Origin: a virus
IMG/VR virus record: IMGVR_UViG_3300037069_000583
Location: 1 to 34,574 of that record
Length of the DNA: 34,574 nucleotides
Reading direction: 5' to 3' (one strand)
The translations under genes and the position numbers were made by a program. Under the pieces are notes generated by a model, which did no database searches, was not told the origin of the DNA, and was given only the letters and a program-made list of their open reading frames with translations. Positions 23,772 through 29,433 of the stretch are shown here, piece by piece. Each line of letters begins with the position of its first letter. The first letter of the stretch is position 1.

Positions 23772-23926
23772 GGATCACGGTCTTCATCGAAGACATCGGC
23801 ATCACAGTCGAGGACGACGAGCTGTACGACGACACTCGCGCCGCACAGATCATGCGCATTGTCGGTGCTGGCGTCCTGCACGTCTACGAAGCATGGCAGA
23901 ACACGGTCAACCTCGAATCCGAGTAG
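23768..23926 (+). CDS. Small acidic protein (52 aa)
   Basis: A 52-aa ORF starting at ATG 23768, overlapping the holin-like gene stop (ATGA). It reads MRITVFIEDIGITVEDDELY with DDTRAAQIMRIVGAGVLHVY, so a beta-beta-helix layout with many acidic residues. Translational overlap and a clean ending just before the next ribosome site suggest it is real. No family is recognised. Confidence 0.55.
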   Translation: MRITVFIEDIGITVEDDELYDDTRAAQIMRIVGAGVLHVYEAWQNTVNLESE

Positions 23927-23951
23927 CGCACGACCTACCGAGGAGCATCGA

Positions 23952-24212
23952 ATGGGCCTCCTGGAAGAAATCCGGGAATCAACGCTCACGCCTGGCTCGA
24001 TTTGCAGCGTCGCACGGTTGCTCGCATCGCCCGCGCTCGCCCCGCCTGACCGCAAAGACCTCGCGGCGGCCATCGCCGATCTGTCCCTCACCTCGGCCGC
24101 CATCGCGCGGGCGATGAACAAGCGCGCCGACAAGACCGGCGTCCGCTTCCGAAACGGCGACCCCATCACCCGGCACCGTCGAGGCGACTGTCGTTGCAGT
24201 GACAATCACTGA
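23952..24212 (+). CDS. HTH-like small protein (86 aa) before metallophosphoesterase
   Basis: ATG 23952 with GAGGAG (23940-23945) upstream; 86 aa. It opens MGLLEEIRESTLTPGSICSV, has ARLLASPALAPPDRKDLAAA, then a helix-turn-helix-like SLTSAAIARAMNKRADKTGV and ends ITRHRRGDCRCSDNH. The ending R-H-R-R-x-D-C-R-C suggests DNA or metal binding. Comparable small proteins with an I-x-R-H-R-R-x-D-C tail often lie directly before a metallophosphoesterase gene in actinophages. Function is unproven. It overlaps the next gene by 14 bases. Confidence 0.6.
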   Translation: MGLLEEIRESTLTPGSICSVARLLASPALAPPDRKDLAAAIADLSLTSAAIARAMNKRADKTGVRFRNGDPITRHRRGDCRCSDNH

Positions 24213-25221
24213 AGAGATCGGCGACGCCGAGCGCATCGCCGAGCTCGAGCGCGCGAACCGCTCCCTGAACCAACGCCTCGCCCGGGCGTCCTCCCGCACC
24301 GAGGAGATCGCCTCGGCCGTGCATCGCGCCTTCGCTGATGCGCTCACCACACGCCCCGCGCTGCCCGCCGTCAAGAAGCCCGACCGGGACCGGCGCACTC
24401 GCCGGGCCGAGGTCGCGCTGTGGCACCTCACGGACTGGCAGCTCGGCAAGGTCACGTCCACGTACAGCACCGAGAAGGCGATCGAGCGGGTCGGGCTCTA
24501 CTGCGACAAGGCGGTCGAGCTCACCGAGATCCAGCGCTCGCATCATCCGGTGCGCGGCTGTGTGATCGCCCTCGGCGGCGACATGATCGAGAACACGAAC
24601 ACCTTCCCTGGCCAGGTCTACGAGATCGACTCGCCGCGGTTCGCCCCGATCACGAACCAGCTCACGACCGTCGTGGACCTGATCGAGCACGTCGCCCGTC
24701 GGGCGCTCGGCGTCTACGACTGGGTGCAGGTCATCGGCGAGCCCGGCAATCATGGTCGCGTCGGCAAGCCCGGCGAACACAACCGCTACGACAACTGGGA
24801 CTACCTCGCCTACCTGTTCGCCTCGCAGCGGCTCGCCGGCGAGAAGCGGTTCACCTTCGCATCAGAGACTCACTGGTTCCAGCGCATCGAGATCGGGGCC
24901 TACCGGGCCATGCTGATCCACGGCGACGAGGTGAAGGGCTTCGGCGGCAACCTGCCGATGTATGCCCTCGTCCGCAAGGGCAACGCCTGGAAGTCCGGCG
25001 CGGCCGGCTGGGCGTTCGAGGACATCTACGTCGGCCACTACCACAACGAGAACGAGTCGAGCCTGGCCGCCGGCGGCAAGGTCTACATGACCGGCAGCAC
25101 TGAGAGCGACAACCCCTACGCTGCTGAGTTCGTCGCGGCGAGCGCCAAGCCGTCGCAGCGCCTCCACTTCATCGACCCCGAGCGCGGCCGCGTCACCTCG
25201 CGGCACCAGATCTACCTGTGA
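24199..25221 (+). CDS. Calcineurin-like metallophosphoesterase
   Basis: A 340-aa protein with the five metal-binding blocks of the calcineurin-like superfamily: HLTDWQLGK (D79; the usual His is Gln81), GGDMIE (D128), GEPGNHGR (N184, H185), HGDE (H241) and GHYH (H280, H282). The N-terminal 50 residues are a charged coiled coil. This fold includes nucleases (SbcD-like, Mre11-like) and phosphodiesterases; the substrate is not evident. GTG start at 24199 overlapping the HTH-like gene. It sits downstream of the lysis cassette in the late direction, which is unusual for a DNA metabolism enzyme. Confidence 0.85.
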   Translation: MTITEEIGDAERIAELERANRSLNQRLARASSRTEEIASAVHRAFADALTTRPALPAVKKPDRDRRTRRAEVALWHLTDWQLGKVTSTYSTEKAIERVGLYCDKAVELTEIQRSHHPVRGCVIALGGDMIENTNTFPGQVYEIDSPRFAPITNQLTTVVDLIEHVARRALGVYDWVQVIGEPGNHGRVGKPGEHNRYDNWDYLAYLFASQRLAGEKRFTFASETHWFQRIEIGAYRAMLIHGDEVKGFGGNLPMYALVRKGNAWKSGAAGWAFEDIYVGHYHNENESSLAAGGKVYMTGSTESDNPYAAEFVAASAKPSQRLHFIDPERGRVTSRHQIYL

Positions 25222-25340
25222 CCCGCCGCGCGCACTGCCCCTTCTGCGGCTTCACGACCGAGCAGTGGCGCATCGACCAGGGGTGGCAATGCCAGATCGA
25301 CCTCCTGCACGTCATCGAGCCCCCACCGTTCGCCCGCTGA
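25218..25340 (+). CDS. Small CxxC protein (40 aa)
   Basis: A 40-residue ORF starting at GTG 25218 in a GTGA overlap with the phosphoesterase stop. It reads MTRRAHCPFCGFTTEQWRID followed by QGWQCQIDLLHVIEPPPFAR, so a CPFC knuckle plus a third cysteine (WQC). A complete four-cysteine zinc site would need a histidine such as the His at LLH. Coupling to the enzyme suggests cotranslation. No function is known. Confidence 0.5.
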   Translation: MTRRAHCPFCGFTTEQWRIDQGWQCQIDLLHVIEPPPFAR

Positions 25341-25408
25341 AACGAGCCGCCTTGTTCTCCTTCCTGCACCGCTCAGCCGCCGCCACCCTTCCAGCACAGG
25401 AGCCCCCC

Positions 25409-25705
25409 ATGGCATCGACCGTCACGATCACCTCTGCCACGCTCGACAAAGCGTCCTACGCGACCGGCGACACAATGACGCTCACCATCGTCCGCTCCGC
25501 GACCGCCACGACCGAGGCGGCGCTCAACCTCGCCGTCAACGCGACCGGTGCCGACGGCACCCAGGCGACACCGATCAACGTCACAGCGACGATCGAGGTC
25601 ACGTCACCGGAAGCTTCCACAGTCGGCGTCACCGACGACTCGGGTCGCCAGTGGGCGCAGGCCAGCGACGATGGCACAACCGCAGTCTGGACCGCTACCG
25701 CCTAA
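25409..25705 (+). CDS. Ig-like small virion-type protein (98 aa)
   Basis: ATG 25409, with the ribosome site AGGAG (25398-25402) six bases upstream; the frame open from 25265 has no ribosome site. The product reads MASTVTITSATLDKASYATG, with TMTLTIVRSATATTEAALNL and QWAQASDDGTTAVWTATA. The Thr/Ala-rich beta strands are like a single Ig-type fold. Proteins of this kind sit at the end of actinophage late operons and may be capsid or tail decoration. It overlaps the next ORF by TAATG. Confidence 0.6.
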   Translation: MASTVTITSATLDKASYATGDTMTLTIVRSATATTEAALNLAVNATGADGTQATPINVTATIEVTSPEASTVGVTDDSGRQWAQASDDGTTAVWTATA

Positions 25706-25818
25706 TGATCACGGTCACGGTCACGGCCAGCGATGGCACGACGGCCACGGTCACGCTCGACCCGAGCGGCACTGCGGCCTATGACTCAGCTGTGTTCGAC
25801 CGGTCGGTGTATGGCTGA
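25705..25818 (+). CDS. Microprotein (37 aa) at end of late operon
   Basis: A 37-residue ORF in TAATG overlap with the previous gene: MITVTVTASDGTTATVTLDP then SGTAAYDSAVFDRSVYG. It has two beta strands and a C-terminal Y-D-S-x-x-F-D-x-x-x-Y-G motif resembling the end of the 592-aa fibre (YDTSTYDTATYG). It is the last gene before the terminator. A role as a partner or decoy of the fibre tip is only an idea; it could also be an inherited fragment of a tail gene. Confidence 0.5.
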   Translation: MITVTVTASDGTTATVTLDPSGTAAYDSAVFDRSVYG

Positions 25819-25835
25819 CCCCTCGCTCGACAACG

Positions 25836-25870
25836 AAGCCCCGGCCCTCCTCGCGAGGTGCCGGGGCTTT
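25836..25870. terminator. Strong hairpin terminator between convergent genes
   Basis: AAGCCCCGG (25836-25844) pairs perfectly with CCGGGGCTT (25861-25869). The interior contains a second palindrome, CCTCGCGAGG (25849-25858). The right side continues TTTCGTCGTTTC. It sits between the end of the rightward late operon and the stop of the minus-strand zinc-ribbon gene, so it probably ends transcription from both sides. Confidence 0.85.
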
Positions 25871-25877
25871 CGTCGTT

Positions 25878-26162
25878 TCAGAACGTCCAGCGCGACCCGC
25901 AGTGCAGGCACGTCGCGCGCGTCACCCGCTCCTTGCGCGAGAGGCCCGTCGCGAGCAGCGACACCCCGCCGGTCAGGAGCGCACCGGTGGCCTTGCCGCC
26001 GCTGACGCCCCGCTTCGCCTTCGTCGCGAAGGTGCGGACCTGGCCCTGCGTGTTGCAGTGCGGACAGATCAGCATCGGGTTCGGTGGGGCGGATTGCTTC
26101 TTCAGGTTGATCACCGCGCCGAACACGATGACCCCGACGAAGATCACCCAGAACATCGTCAT
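25878..26162 (-). CDS. Membrane protein with zinc ribbon, lysogeny-side gene
   Basis: Minus-strand gene of 94 aa. The ATG whose A is at 26162 is preferred to 26246, because AAGGGGG lies seven bases upstream of it on the minus strand. It starts with one TM segment (MTMFWVIFVGVIVFGAVINL), followed by CPHCNTQGQVRTF, a basic linker (KAKRGVSGGKATGALLTGGV), a second mildly hydrophobic segment and CLHCGSRWTF. The two CxxC pairs make a zinc ribbon at the membrane. Related proteins occur widely in actinobacteria and their phages. Sitting beside attP on the lysogenic strand, it may be expressed from the prophage, for instance to exclude other phages. Confidence 0.8.
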   Translation of the reverse strand: MTMFWVIFVGVIVFGAVINLKKQSAPPNPMLICPHCNTQGQVRTFATKAKRGVSGGKATGALLTGGVSLLATGLSRKERVTRATCLHCGSRWTF

Positions 26163-26215
26163 TGCGTGGCCCCCTTCATGGTGCCTCGCACAGTAGACCC
26201 GCGAACCGCTCCGGT

Positions 26216-26231
26216 GATACACCCGTTCGGC
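26216..26231. repeat. 16-bp direct repeat, copy 1 (upstream of zinc-ribbon gene)
   Basis: GATACACCCGTTCGGC occurs here and, identically, at 27845-27860. On the minus strand both copies lie upstream of minus-strand genes (54 bases before the zinc-ribbon ATG here). The match extends by two more bases after one mismatch. A shared operator or promoter element of the lysogeny genes is the simplest reading. Confidence 0.6.
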
Positions 26232-26236
26232 TGATC

Positions 26237-26257
26237 CTGTCCCCAATCTGTCCCCAA
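26237..26257. repeat. Direct repeats CTGTCCCCAA x2, probable integrase arm-type sites (left)
   Basis: CTGTCCCCAA at 26237-26246 and again at 26248-26257, spaced 11 bp (one helical turn). A third copy of TGTCCCCAA is in the palindrome at 26390-26408 on the other side of the att core. Paired repeats on both sides of the core are what arm-type binding sites of a tyrosine integrase look like. They could instead be repressor operators. Confidence 0.6.
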
Positions 26258-26283
26258 AGCCCTACCGAGGGGCCGATTTTACG

Positions 26284-26305
26284 TGTGGGCGCTACAGGGA
26301 TTGAA
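26284..26305 (-). other. attP: attP core: tRNA 3'-end sequence
   Basis: On the minus strand this stretch reads as the end of a tRNA: T-loop TTCAATC (26299-26305), T-stem 3' half CCTGT (26294-26298), acceptor 3' half AGCGCCC (26287-26293), then A as discriminator. The 5' half of the T stem does not pair (AGAAG upstream), so this is not a tRNA gene but the identity segment a phage carries to restore the host tRNA on integration. An acceptor start of GGGCGCT would fit a valine-type tRNA. The integrase gene begins 120 bases away. Confidence 0.85.
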
Positions 26306-26389
26306 CTTCTAACCTGCTACGCTCACAACTGTAAAGATGCAGGTCAGAGGCTTGTTATAGCGAAGGATGCGTAGGGATACCGCGCTAAT

Positions 26390-26408
26390 GTGTCCCCAAT
26401 GGGGACAC
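26390..26408. promoter_or_regulatory. Perfect palindrome GTGTCCCC-AAT-GGGGACAC (arm site or operator)
   Basis: The left arm GTGTCCCC (26390-26397) and right arm GGGGACAC (26401-26408) are exact inverted repeats with an AAT spacer. It ends 18 bases before the integrase ATG. It shares TGTCCCCAA with the two copies left of the att core. It may be a right-side arm-type site, an operator that controls the integrase promoter, or both. Confidence 0.65.
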
Positions 26409-26426
26409 TTTCGAGAGGTGGTCACG

Positions 26427-27620
26427 ATGGCGGCTGACATGCGGATGATCGAGCGACGGGGCAGCCGGTTCCGGGTCGTCTGGCGTGTCGCCGGCCGCAA
26501 GCAGTCCTACGCGGTGGCGACCTACGGCGAGGCGAAGGTGATCCGCGGCCTCGTCGAATCGCGGAACCGGCAGATCACCGGCGACCAGGTCGACGCCATC
26601 ATCCGCGAGGGTGAGGCGAAGATCGGCGAGACCGTGACCGCGTTCTGCACCCGCTACGTCGCGTCGCTGACCGGCATCGAGGGAGCGACCCGCAAGGAGT
26701 ACGCCCGGATCGTCACCGACAAGGTGATGCCGTCCGACCTCGGTAACACGCTGCTGGCCGACCTGAACCGCGAACGGGTCCGGCTCTGGCTGCTCGGGCT
26801 CGAGCGGGCCAATCTGGCGCCGAAGACGATCGCGAACTACCACTCGCTGCTCTCGGCCGCGATGACCGAGGCGCTCGCCCAGGGGAAGATCGCGGTCAAC
26901 CCATGCAAGGGCGTCCGGCTGCCACGCCGCGACGATCACACGACGCTCGACGAGCACGTCTACCTCGACCCGACCGAGGTGCGGCTGATCGCCTCGGAGC
27001 TGCCGAAGTGGTGCGCCCACATCCCGATGCTGCTGGCCGACACCGGGCTCCGGTGGGGCGAACTGACCGCGTTGCAGGTCGGCGACGTCGACATCCTCGA
27101 CGGCACGCTGCGGGTCGGCCGCGCATGGAAGCGGCAGGAGAACGGCAGCTACCTCGTCGGGATGCCGAAGTCGCAGCGCAGCCGGCGCACGGTGGCCCCA
27201 GGGGAGGACGCGCTTGACATCCTCACGACCCTAACGGCCGGGCGCCGCTCGACCGAGCTCGTCGTGACCGCGCCGGACGGGATCTCACGGTTGCCCCGCT
27301 CGACCTTCATGCGGCACTGGACGCGGGCGCTGTATGGCAGCGGCACCATGGCCACGCCGAACGGCGGCCTGGTCGGCACCGGTGCGCTGGAGAAGCAGCC
27401 GCACATCCACTCACTCCGGCACACCCACGCCTCGTGGCTGATCTCCCACGGGGCCAGCCCGGCGTTCGTCCAGGCTCAACTCGGGCACGAGGACATCTCG
27501 ACGACGATGCGGATCTACGCCCATCTGATGCCGAACACCCGCGAGGAGATCCGGAGCGCACTGCGCCGGGCTAAGCAGACCGGGCTTGAATCGCCAGAGG
27601 GGGTGCCAGTACCTCGCTGA
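26427..27620 (+). CDS. int: Tyrosine integrase
   Basis: A 397-aa site-specific recombinase that would integrate the phage at the tRNA site carried next to it. ATG 26427 is preferred to 26367 because GAGAGGTGG precedes it and the earlier start runs through the palindrome. Residues 1-60 form an N-terminal arm-binding domain; about 65-160 the core-binding SAM-like domain (ANLAPKTIANYHSLLSAAM). The catalytic set is complete: R209 (DTGLRWGE), K248 (MPKSQ), H328 and R331 (HSLRHTH), H354 (LGHED) and Y364 (MRIYAHL). It is followed tail-to-tail by a small minus-strand gene that overlaps its end by 50 bases. Confidence 0.97.
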   Translation: MAADMRMIERRGSRFRVVWRVAGRKQSYAVATYGEAKVIRGLVESRNRQITGDQVDAIIREGEAKIGETVTAFCTRYVASLTGIEGATRKEYARIVTDKVMPSDLGNTLLADLNRERVRLWLLGLERANLAPKTIANYHSLLSAAMTEALAQGKIAVNPCKGVRLPRRDDHTTLDEHVYLDPTEVRLIASELPKWCAHIPMLLADTGLRWGELTALQVGDVDILDGTLRVGRAWKRQENGSYLVGMPKSQRSRRTVAPGEDALDILTTLTAGRRSTELVVTAPDGISRLPRSTFMRHWTRALYGSGTMATPNGGLVGTGALEKQPHIHSLRHTHASWLISHGASPAFVQAQLGHEDISTTMRIYAHLMPNTREEIRSALRRAKQTGLESPEGVPVPR

Positions 27621-27759
27621 GCACGGCGCCGAGGGCGAGCGCAGCGGCGTGGCTGATCTCCGAACAGGGGAGATAGACGACGATCTCGCCGCCGACCTCC
27701 CGCGCACAGCAGAGCACGTCGTCGACTTCCGGTCCCCGGACCACTCTCAGTGTCGCCAT
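27571..27759 (-). CDS. Small protein (62 aa) antisense to the integrase 3' end
   Basis: Minus-strand ORF; the ATG at 27759 is chosen over the GTG at 27771 because GGGAAG lies 11 bases upstream. The product opens MATLRVVRGPEVDDVLCCAR and continues EVGGEIVVYLPCSEISHAAA, ending in a hydrophobic helix. The L-R-V-V-R-G-P-E-V-D-D-[VL]-L-C-C-A-R stretch looks like a small actinobacterial protein family that I have seen unassigned. It lies between the integrase and the repressor. The gene overlaps the integrase end by 50 bases, which reduces confidence. It may be expressed from the prophage. Confidence 0.5.
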   Translation of the reverse strand: MATLRVVRGPEVDDVLCCAREVGGEIVVYLPCSEISHAAALALGAVLSEVLAPPLAIQARSA

Positions 27760-27797
27760 CCGAACATGCACTTCCCGCCGTTTGGTAAAGGGCTATT

Positions 27798-27844
27798 TGG
27801 GGAAGCATGCGCCGACTTAGTGATCGTTGGCGCTTACTTCCCCA
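27798..27844. promoter_or_regulatory. Imperfect inverted repeat with 19-bp arms
   Basis: The left arm (27798-27816) reads TGGGGAAGCATGCGCCGAC; the right arm (27826-27844) is its near complement, GTTGGCGCTTACTTCCCCA. The arms contain an 8-bp and a 5-bp perfect block, with three mismatches or wobbles overall and a nine-base loop. It lies downstream of the repressor gene and upstream of the 62-aa gene, both on the minus strand. It may be a terminator for the repressor transcript or an operator; there is no clean T-run. Confidence 0.6.
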
Positions 27845-27860
27845 GATACACCCGTTCGGC
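27845..27860. repeat. 16-bp direct repeat, copy 2
   Basis: GATACACCCGTTCGGC, identical to 26216-26231, abutting the right arm of the inverted repeat. On the minus strand it lies about 85 bases upstream of the 62-aa gene ATG. Confidence 0.6.
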
Positions 27861-27871
27861 CGAGTGCGGCA

Positions 27872-28264
27872 TCACCCATGCGAGCCATCCCGCTCTAGTT
27901 CGGTCTCCATGATCACGCGTAGTGTCCGCAGCGTCTCGGGGTGGACCTTCCCGGCGTGGCGCATCAGGTAGACGAGGTCGTCCGGCTCGTCGGCGCGCCG
28001 CGCGGTCCTGGCCGGGGAGATTGTCGGCTCACCGCCCGTGAGGACGGCATCCCACGAGCCCGGCTCCCAGCCGAGGATGCGCTCGATCGCGTCGCGGTTG
28101 TGCGCCCTGATGCTGTCCCACTTCCCGCGCTCGATATCGCCGAGGCGGCGCTCGCCCATGCGGACGGCTTGCGCCAGCTGCTCGCGGGTCAACGGCGGCG
28201 ACATGGTCTCCCGGCGGTGCCTGATCTGCATGCCGAGCCTGATTTTCGCGTCGTCGGTGCTCAT
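27872..28264 (-). CDS. XRE-type repressor, probable immunity repressor
   Basis: Minus-strand 130-aa protein with an N-terminal helix-turn-helix: IRLGMQIRHRRETM, TREQLAQAVRMGERRLGDIE, then RGKWDSIRAHNRDAIERILG and WEPGSWDAVLTGGEPT, a layout standard in actinobacterial XRE regulators. The C-terminal part (about 75-130) has no protease signature, so it is not a LexA-type autocleaving repressor. It faces the Cro-like gene across a shared control region, as the C repressor does in temperate phages. GGAGAG lies a few bases upstream of its start. It is probably the lysogeny repressor. Confidence 0.8.
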   Translation of the reverse strand: MSTDDAKIRLGMQIRHRRETMSPPLTREQLAQAVRMGERRLGDIERGKWDSIRAHNRDAIERILGWEPGSWDAVLTGGEPTISPARTARRADEPDDLVYLMRHAGKVHPETLRTLRVIMETELERDGSHG

Positions 28265-28309
28265 TCTGGTGACTCTCTCCCCACTGCGGCCCCGTGTCTA
28301 GGGTCTTCT

Positions 28310-28440
28310 GGCAATAAAGAGTGGTGTGGGCAGGCACTGATACGCAAGCAGACAGGCAATCTTGGGCCATTTGCCGGTCGAGTTCCATCCAATCGCCTGC
28401 GAAGTGCTTGCTTATTGCCACCTAGTTGCCTACTATTGCC
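28310..28440. promoter_or_regulatory. Switch region: repeated TTGCC boxes and leaderless Cro-like promoter
   Basis: Between the two divergent HTH genes there are repeated TTGCC elements: three direct copies at 28415-28419, 28426-28430 and 28436-28440, about 10-11 bp apart, and inverted or scattered ones at 28310-28317 (GGCAATAA, the exact inverse of TTATTGCC at 28412-28419), 28355-28360 and 28371-28375. A sigma-70-type promoter for the plus-strand gene fits: TTGCTT (28408-28413), 17-bp spacer, TACTAT (28431-28436). The start site would fall on the ATG at 28443, a leaderless mRNA. Repressor binding at the TTGCC boxes would block this promoter. Confidence 0.7.
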
Positions 28441-28442
28441 GC

Positions 28443-28661
28443 ATGCAGCCAGACGGAAACCTCATCCGCCGACTCCGCAAGCAGTCGCGACGGGAGACGC
28501 TGACAGGCTTCGCGGCTCGCGTCGGAGTTGACGCCGGCCAACTGTCCCGCATCGAGCGCGGTCTGCGCACCTACGCAAGCTACGGCTGGCTTCACCGGGT
28601 CGCCGAAGGGCTTGGCGTGCCGGTCGAGGCGATCGCCCGCGACATCGAGGGGCGCGCCTGA
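28443..28661 (+). CDS. Cro-like XRE regulator (72 aa)
   Basis: The product starts MQPDGNLIRRLRKQSRRETL at ATG 28443. The frame is open to 28362, but the 27 extra residues cross the promoter, and position 28443 coincides with the predicted transcription start. A short helix-turn-helix follows: TGFAARVGVDAGQLSRIERG, then LRTYASYGWLHRVAEGLGVP. With 72 residues it is the size of Cro. It is probably the first gene of the early rightward operon and the antagonist of the minus-strand repressor. It overlaps the excisionase in TGATG. Confidence 0.8.
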   Translation: MQPDGNLIRRLRKQSRRETLTGFAARVGVDAGQLSRIERGLRTYASYGWLHRVAEGLGVPVEAIARDIEGRA

Positions 28662-28885
28662 TGAAACTCCTCACCCCCGAAGGGGTCGCCGACGAGATCG
28701 GCCACATCAAGGCCTCCACCATCACTGCTGCCCGGCGTCGCCAGGAACTCGCGGCCACGAAGGTCGGCAGGCAGTACCTCTACCGCGTGGAGGACGTCGA
28801 GGCGTGGCTCCAGTCGCGCCGCACCGCCGTCAAGGAGCCGGGTGCGCTCAATGTCACCCCACGGCGCAGGAGCCGGAAGCCATGA
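28661..28885 (+). CDS. xis: Excisionase-like protein (MerR-type HTH)
   Basis: A 74-aa protein starting at ATG 28661 in a TGATG overlap. It opens MKLLTPEGVADEIGHIKAST, continues ITAARRRQELAATKVGRQYL and ends YRVEDVEAWLQSRRT with a basic tail. The L-T-P-E-G-V-A-D-E and Y-R-V-E-D-V-E-A-W motifs mark the HTH_17 excisionase fold. With an integrase and attP nearby it probably is the directionality factor, though it might also act as a second regulator. It is transcribed with the Cro-like gene, so it would be made early in lytic growth. Confidence 0.8.
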   Translation: MKLLTPEGVADEIGHIKASTITAARRRQELAATKVGRQYLYRVEDVEAWLQSRRTAVKEPGALNVTPRRRSRKP

Positions 28886-28980
28886 GCGGCCGCGAACTCC
28901 TCGCCACTCTCGCGCTGGCCCTCATCCCCACCGTCGCCCTTGCGGCGCTGCTCTTCATCGCCTTGTCGTCCGTGACGTAA
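28882..28980 (+). CDS. Single-TM microprotein (32 aa)
   Basis: ATG 28882 in an ATGA overlap with the excisionase stop; TAA at 28978-28980. The product MSGRELLATLALALIPTVAL then AALLFIALSSVT is one membrane-spanning segment with a basic N-terminus. Immediately after follows a GC-rich hairpin. Translation is supported by the overlap only. It could be a small membrane regulator or toxin-like peptide, but nothing shows this. Confidence 0.5.
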   Translation: MSGRELLATLALALIPTVALAALLFIALSSVT

Positions 28981-28984
28981 CAAA

Positions 28985-29013
28985 GCGCCCCGCCGCTGAG
29001 AACGACGGGGCGC
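28985..29013 (+). other. GC-rich stem-loop and duplicated ribosome-site leader
   Basis: GCGCCCCG (28985-28992) pairs perfectly with CGGGGCGC (29006-29013), loop 13 bases. No T-run follows. Immediately after, GGAGACCGAAC occurs twice (29015-29025 and 29038-29048); the second copy contains the ribosome site for GTG 29050. The hairpin may be an attenuator or RNA processing site within the early operon. Confidence 0.5.
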
Positions 29014-29049
29014 CGGAGACCGAACCCTTCGAGTATAGGAGACCGAACA

Positions 29050-29433
29050 GTGAGCACGCCCCACACCCTCGCCGCCATCACCAAGGCGACGTACCGCGAC
29101 GAGATGCAACTCGAACGCGCCGCCACCGCCGCACGGTTCTACCGGGCCCTCGCCGACGCGATCGAAGCCGACCCCAGGTTGGCGCCGGGACTGTCGGCAA
29201 CCGAGGCGACGGCATCGGCGTACTTCTACGCGAAATACGGCGAGGAGCGCGACTTCCTGGCCGCCGCGAGACAACTCGGTGAGGTGCAGATCGCCCCCCC
29301 GTACATGGTCGTCGATGTCGATCTCGCCGGGGTCATAGCCCGGTTCCACATCGACACCTACAACCTCCCGAAGCGCACCGTGACGAAGACGGTCGAGGTC
29401 GAGGAATACGTGCTCGACGAGGACGCGCTATGA
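29050..29433 (+). CDS. Hypothetical early protein (127 aa)
   Basis: GTG 29050 with GGAGA in the repeat leader. The product is helical at first (MSTPHTLAAITKATYRDEMQ, ARFYRALADAIEADPRLAPG) and beta-rich after about residue 85 (PYMVVDVDLAGVIARFHI). It ends KTVEVEEYVLDEDAL. Homologues of this type are known to me only as unannotated actinophage early proteins. It overlaps the next gene in ATGA. No function can be assigned. Confidence 0.6.
   Translation: MSTPHTLAAITKATYRDEMQLERAATAARFYRALADAIEADPRLAPGLSATEATASAYFYAKYGEERDFLAAARQLGEVQIAPPYMVVDVDLAGVIARFHIDTYNLPKRTVTKTVEVEEYVLDEDAL

Noticed and set aside
26284-26305. A tRNA gene encoded by the phage
   Set aside because: Only the 3' T-loop and acceptor half are present; the 5' T-stem half does not pair and no anticodon arm precedes it.
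27798-27844. Factor-independent terminator
   Set aside because: The stem is strong but no T-run follows on either strand, so I list it only as an inverted repeat.
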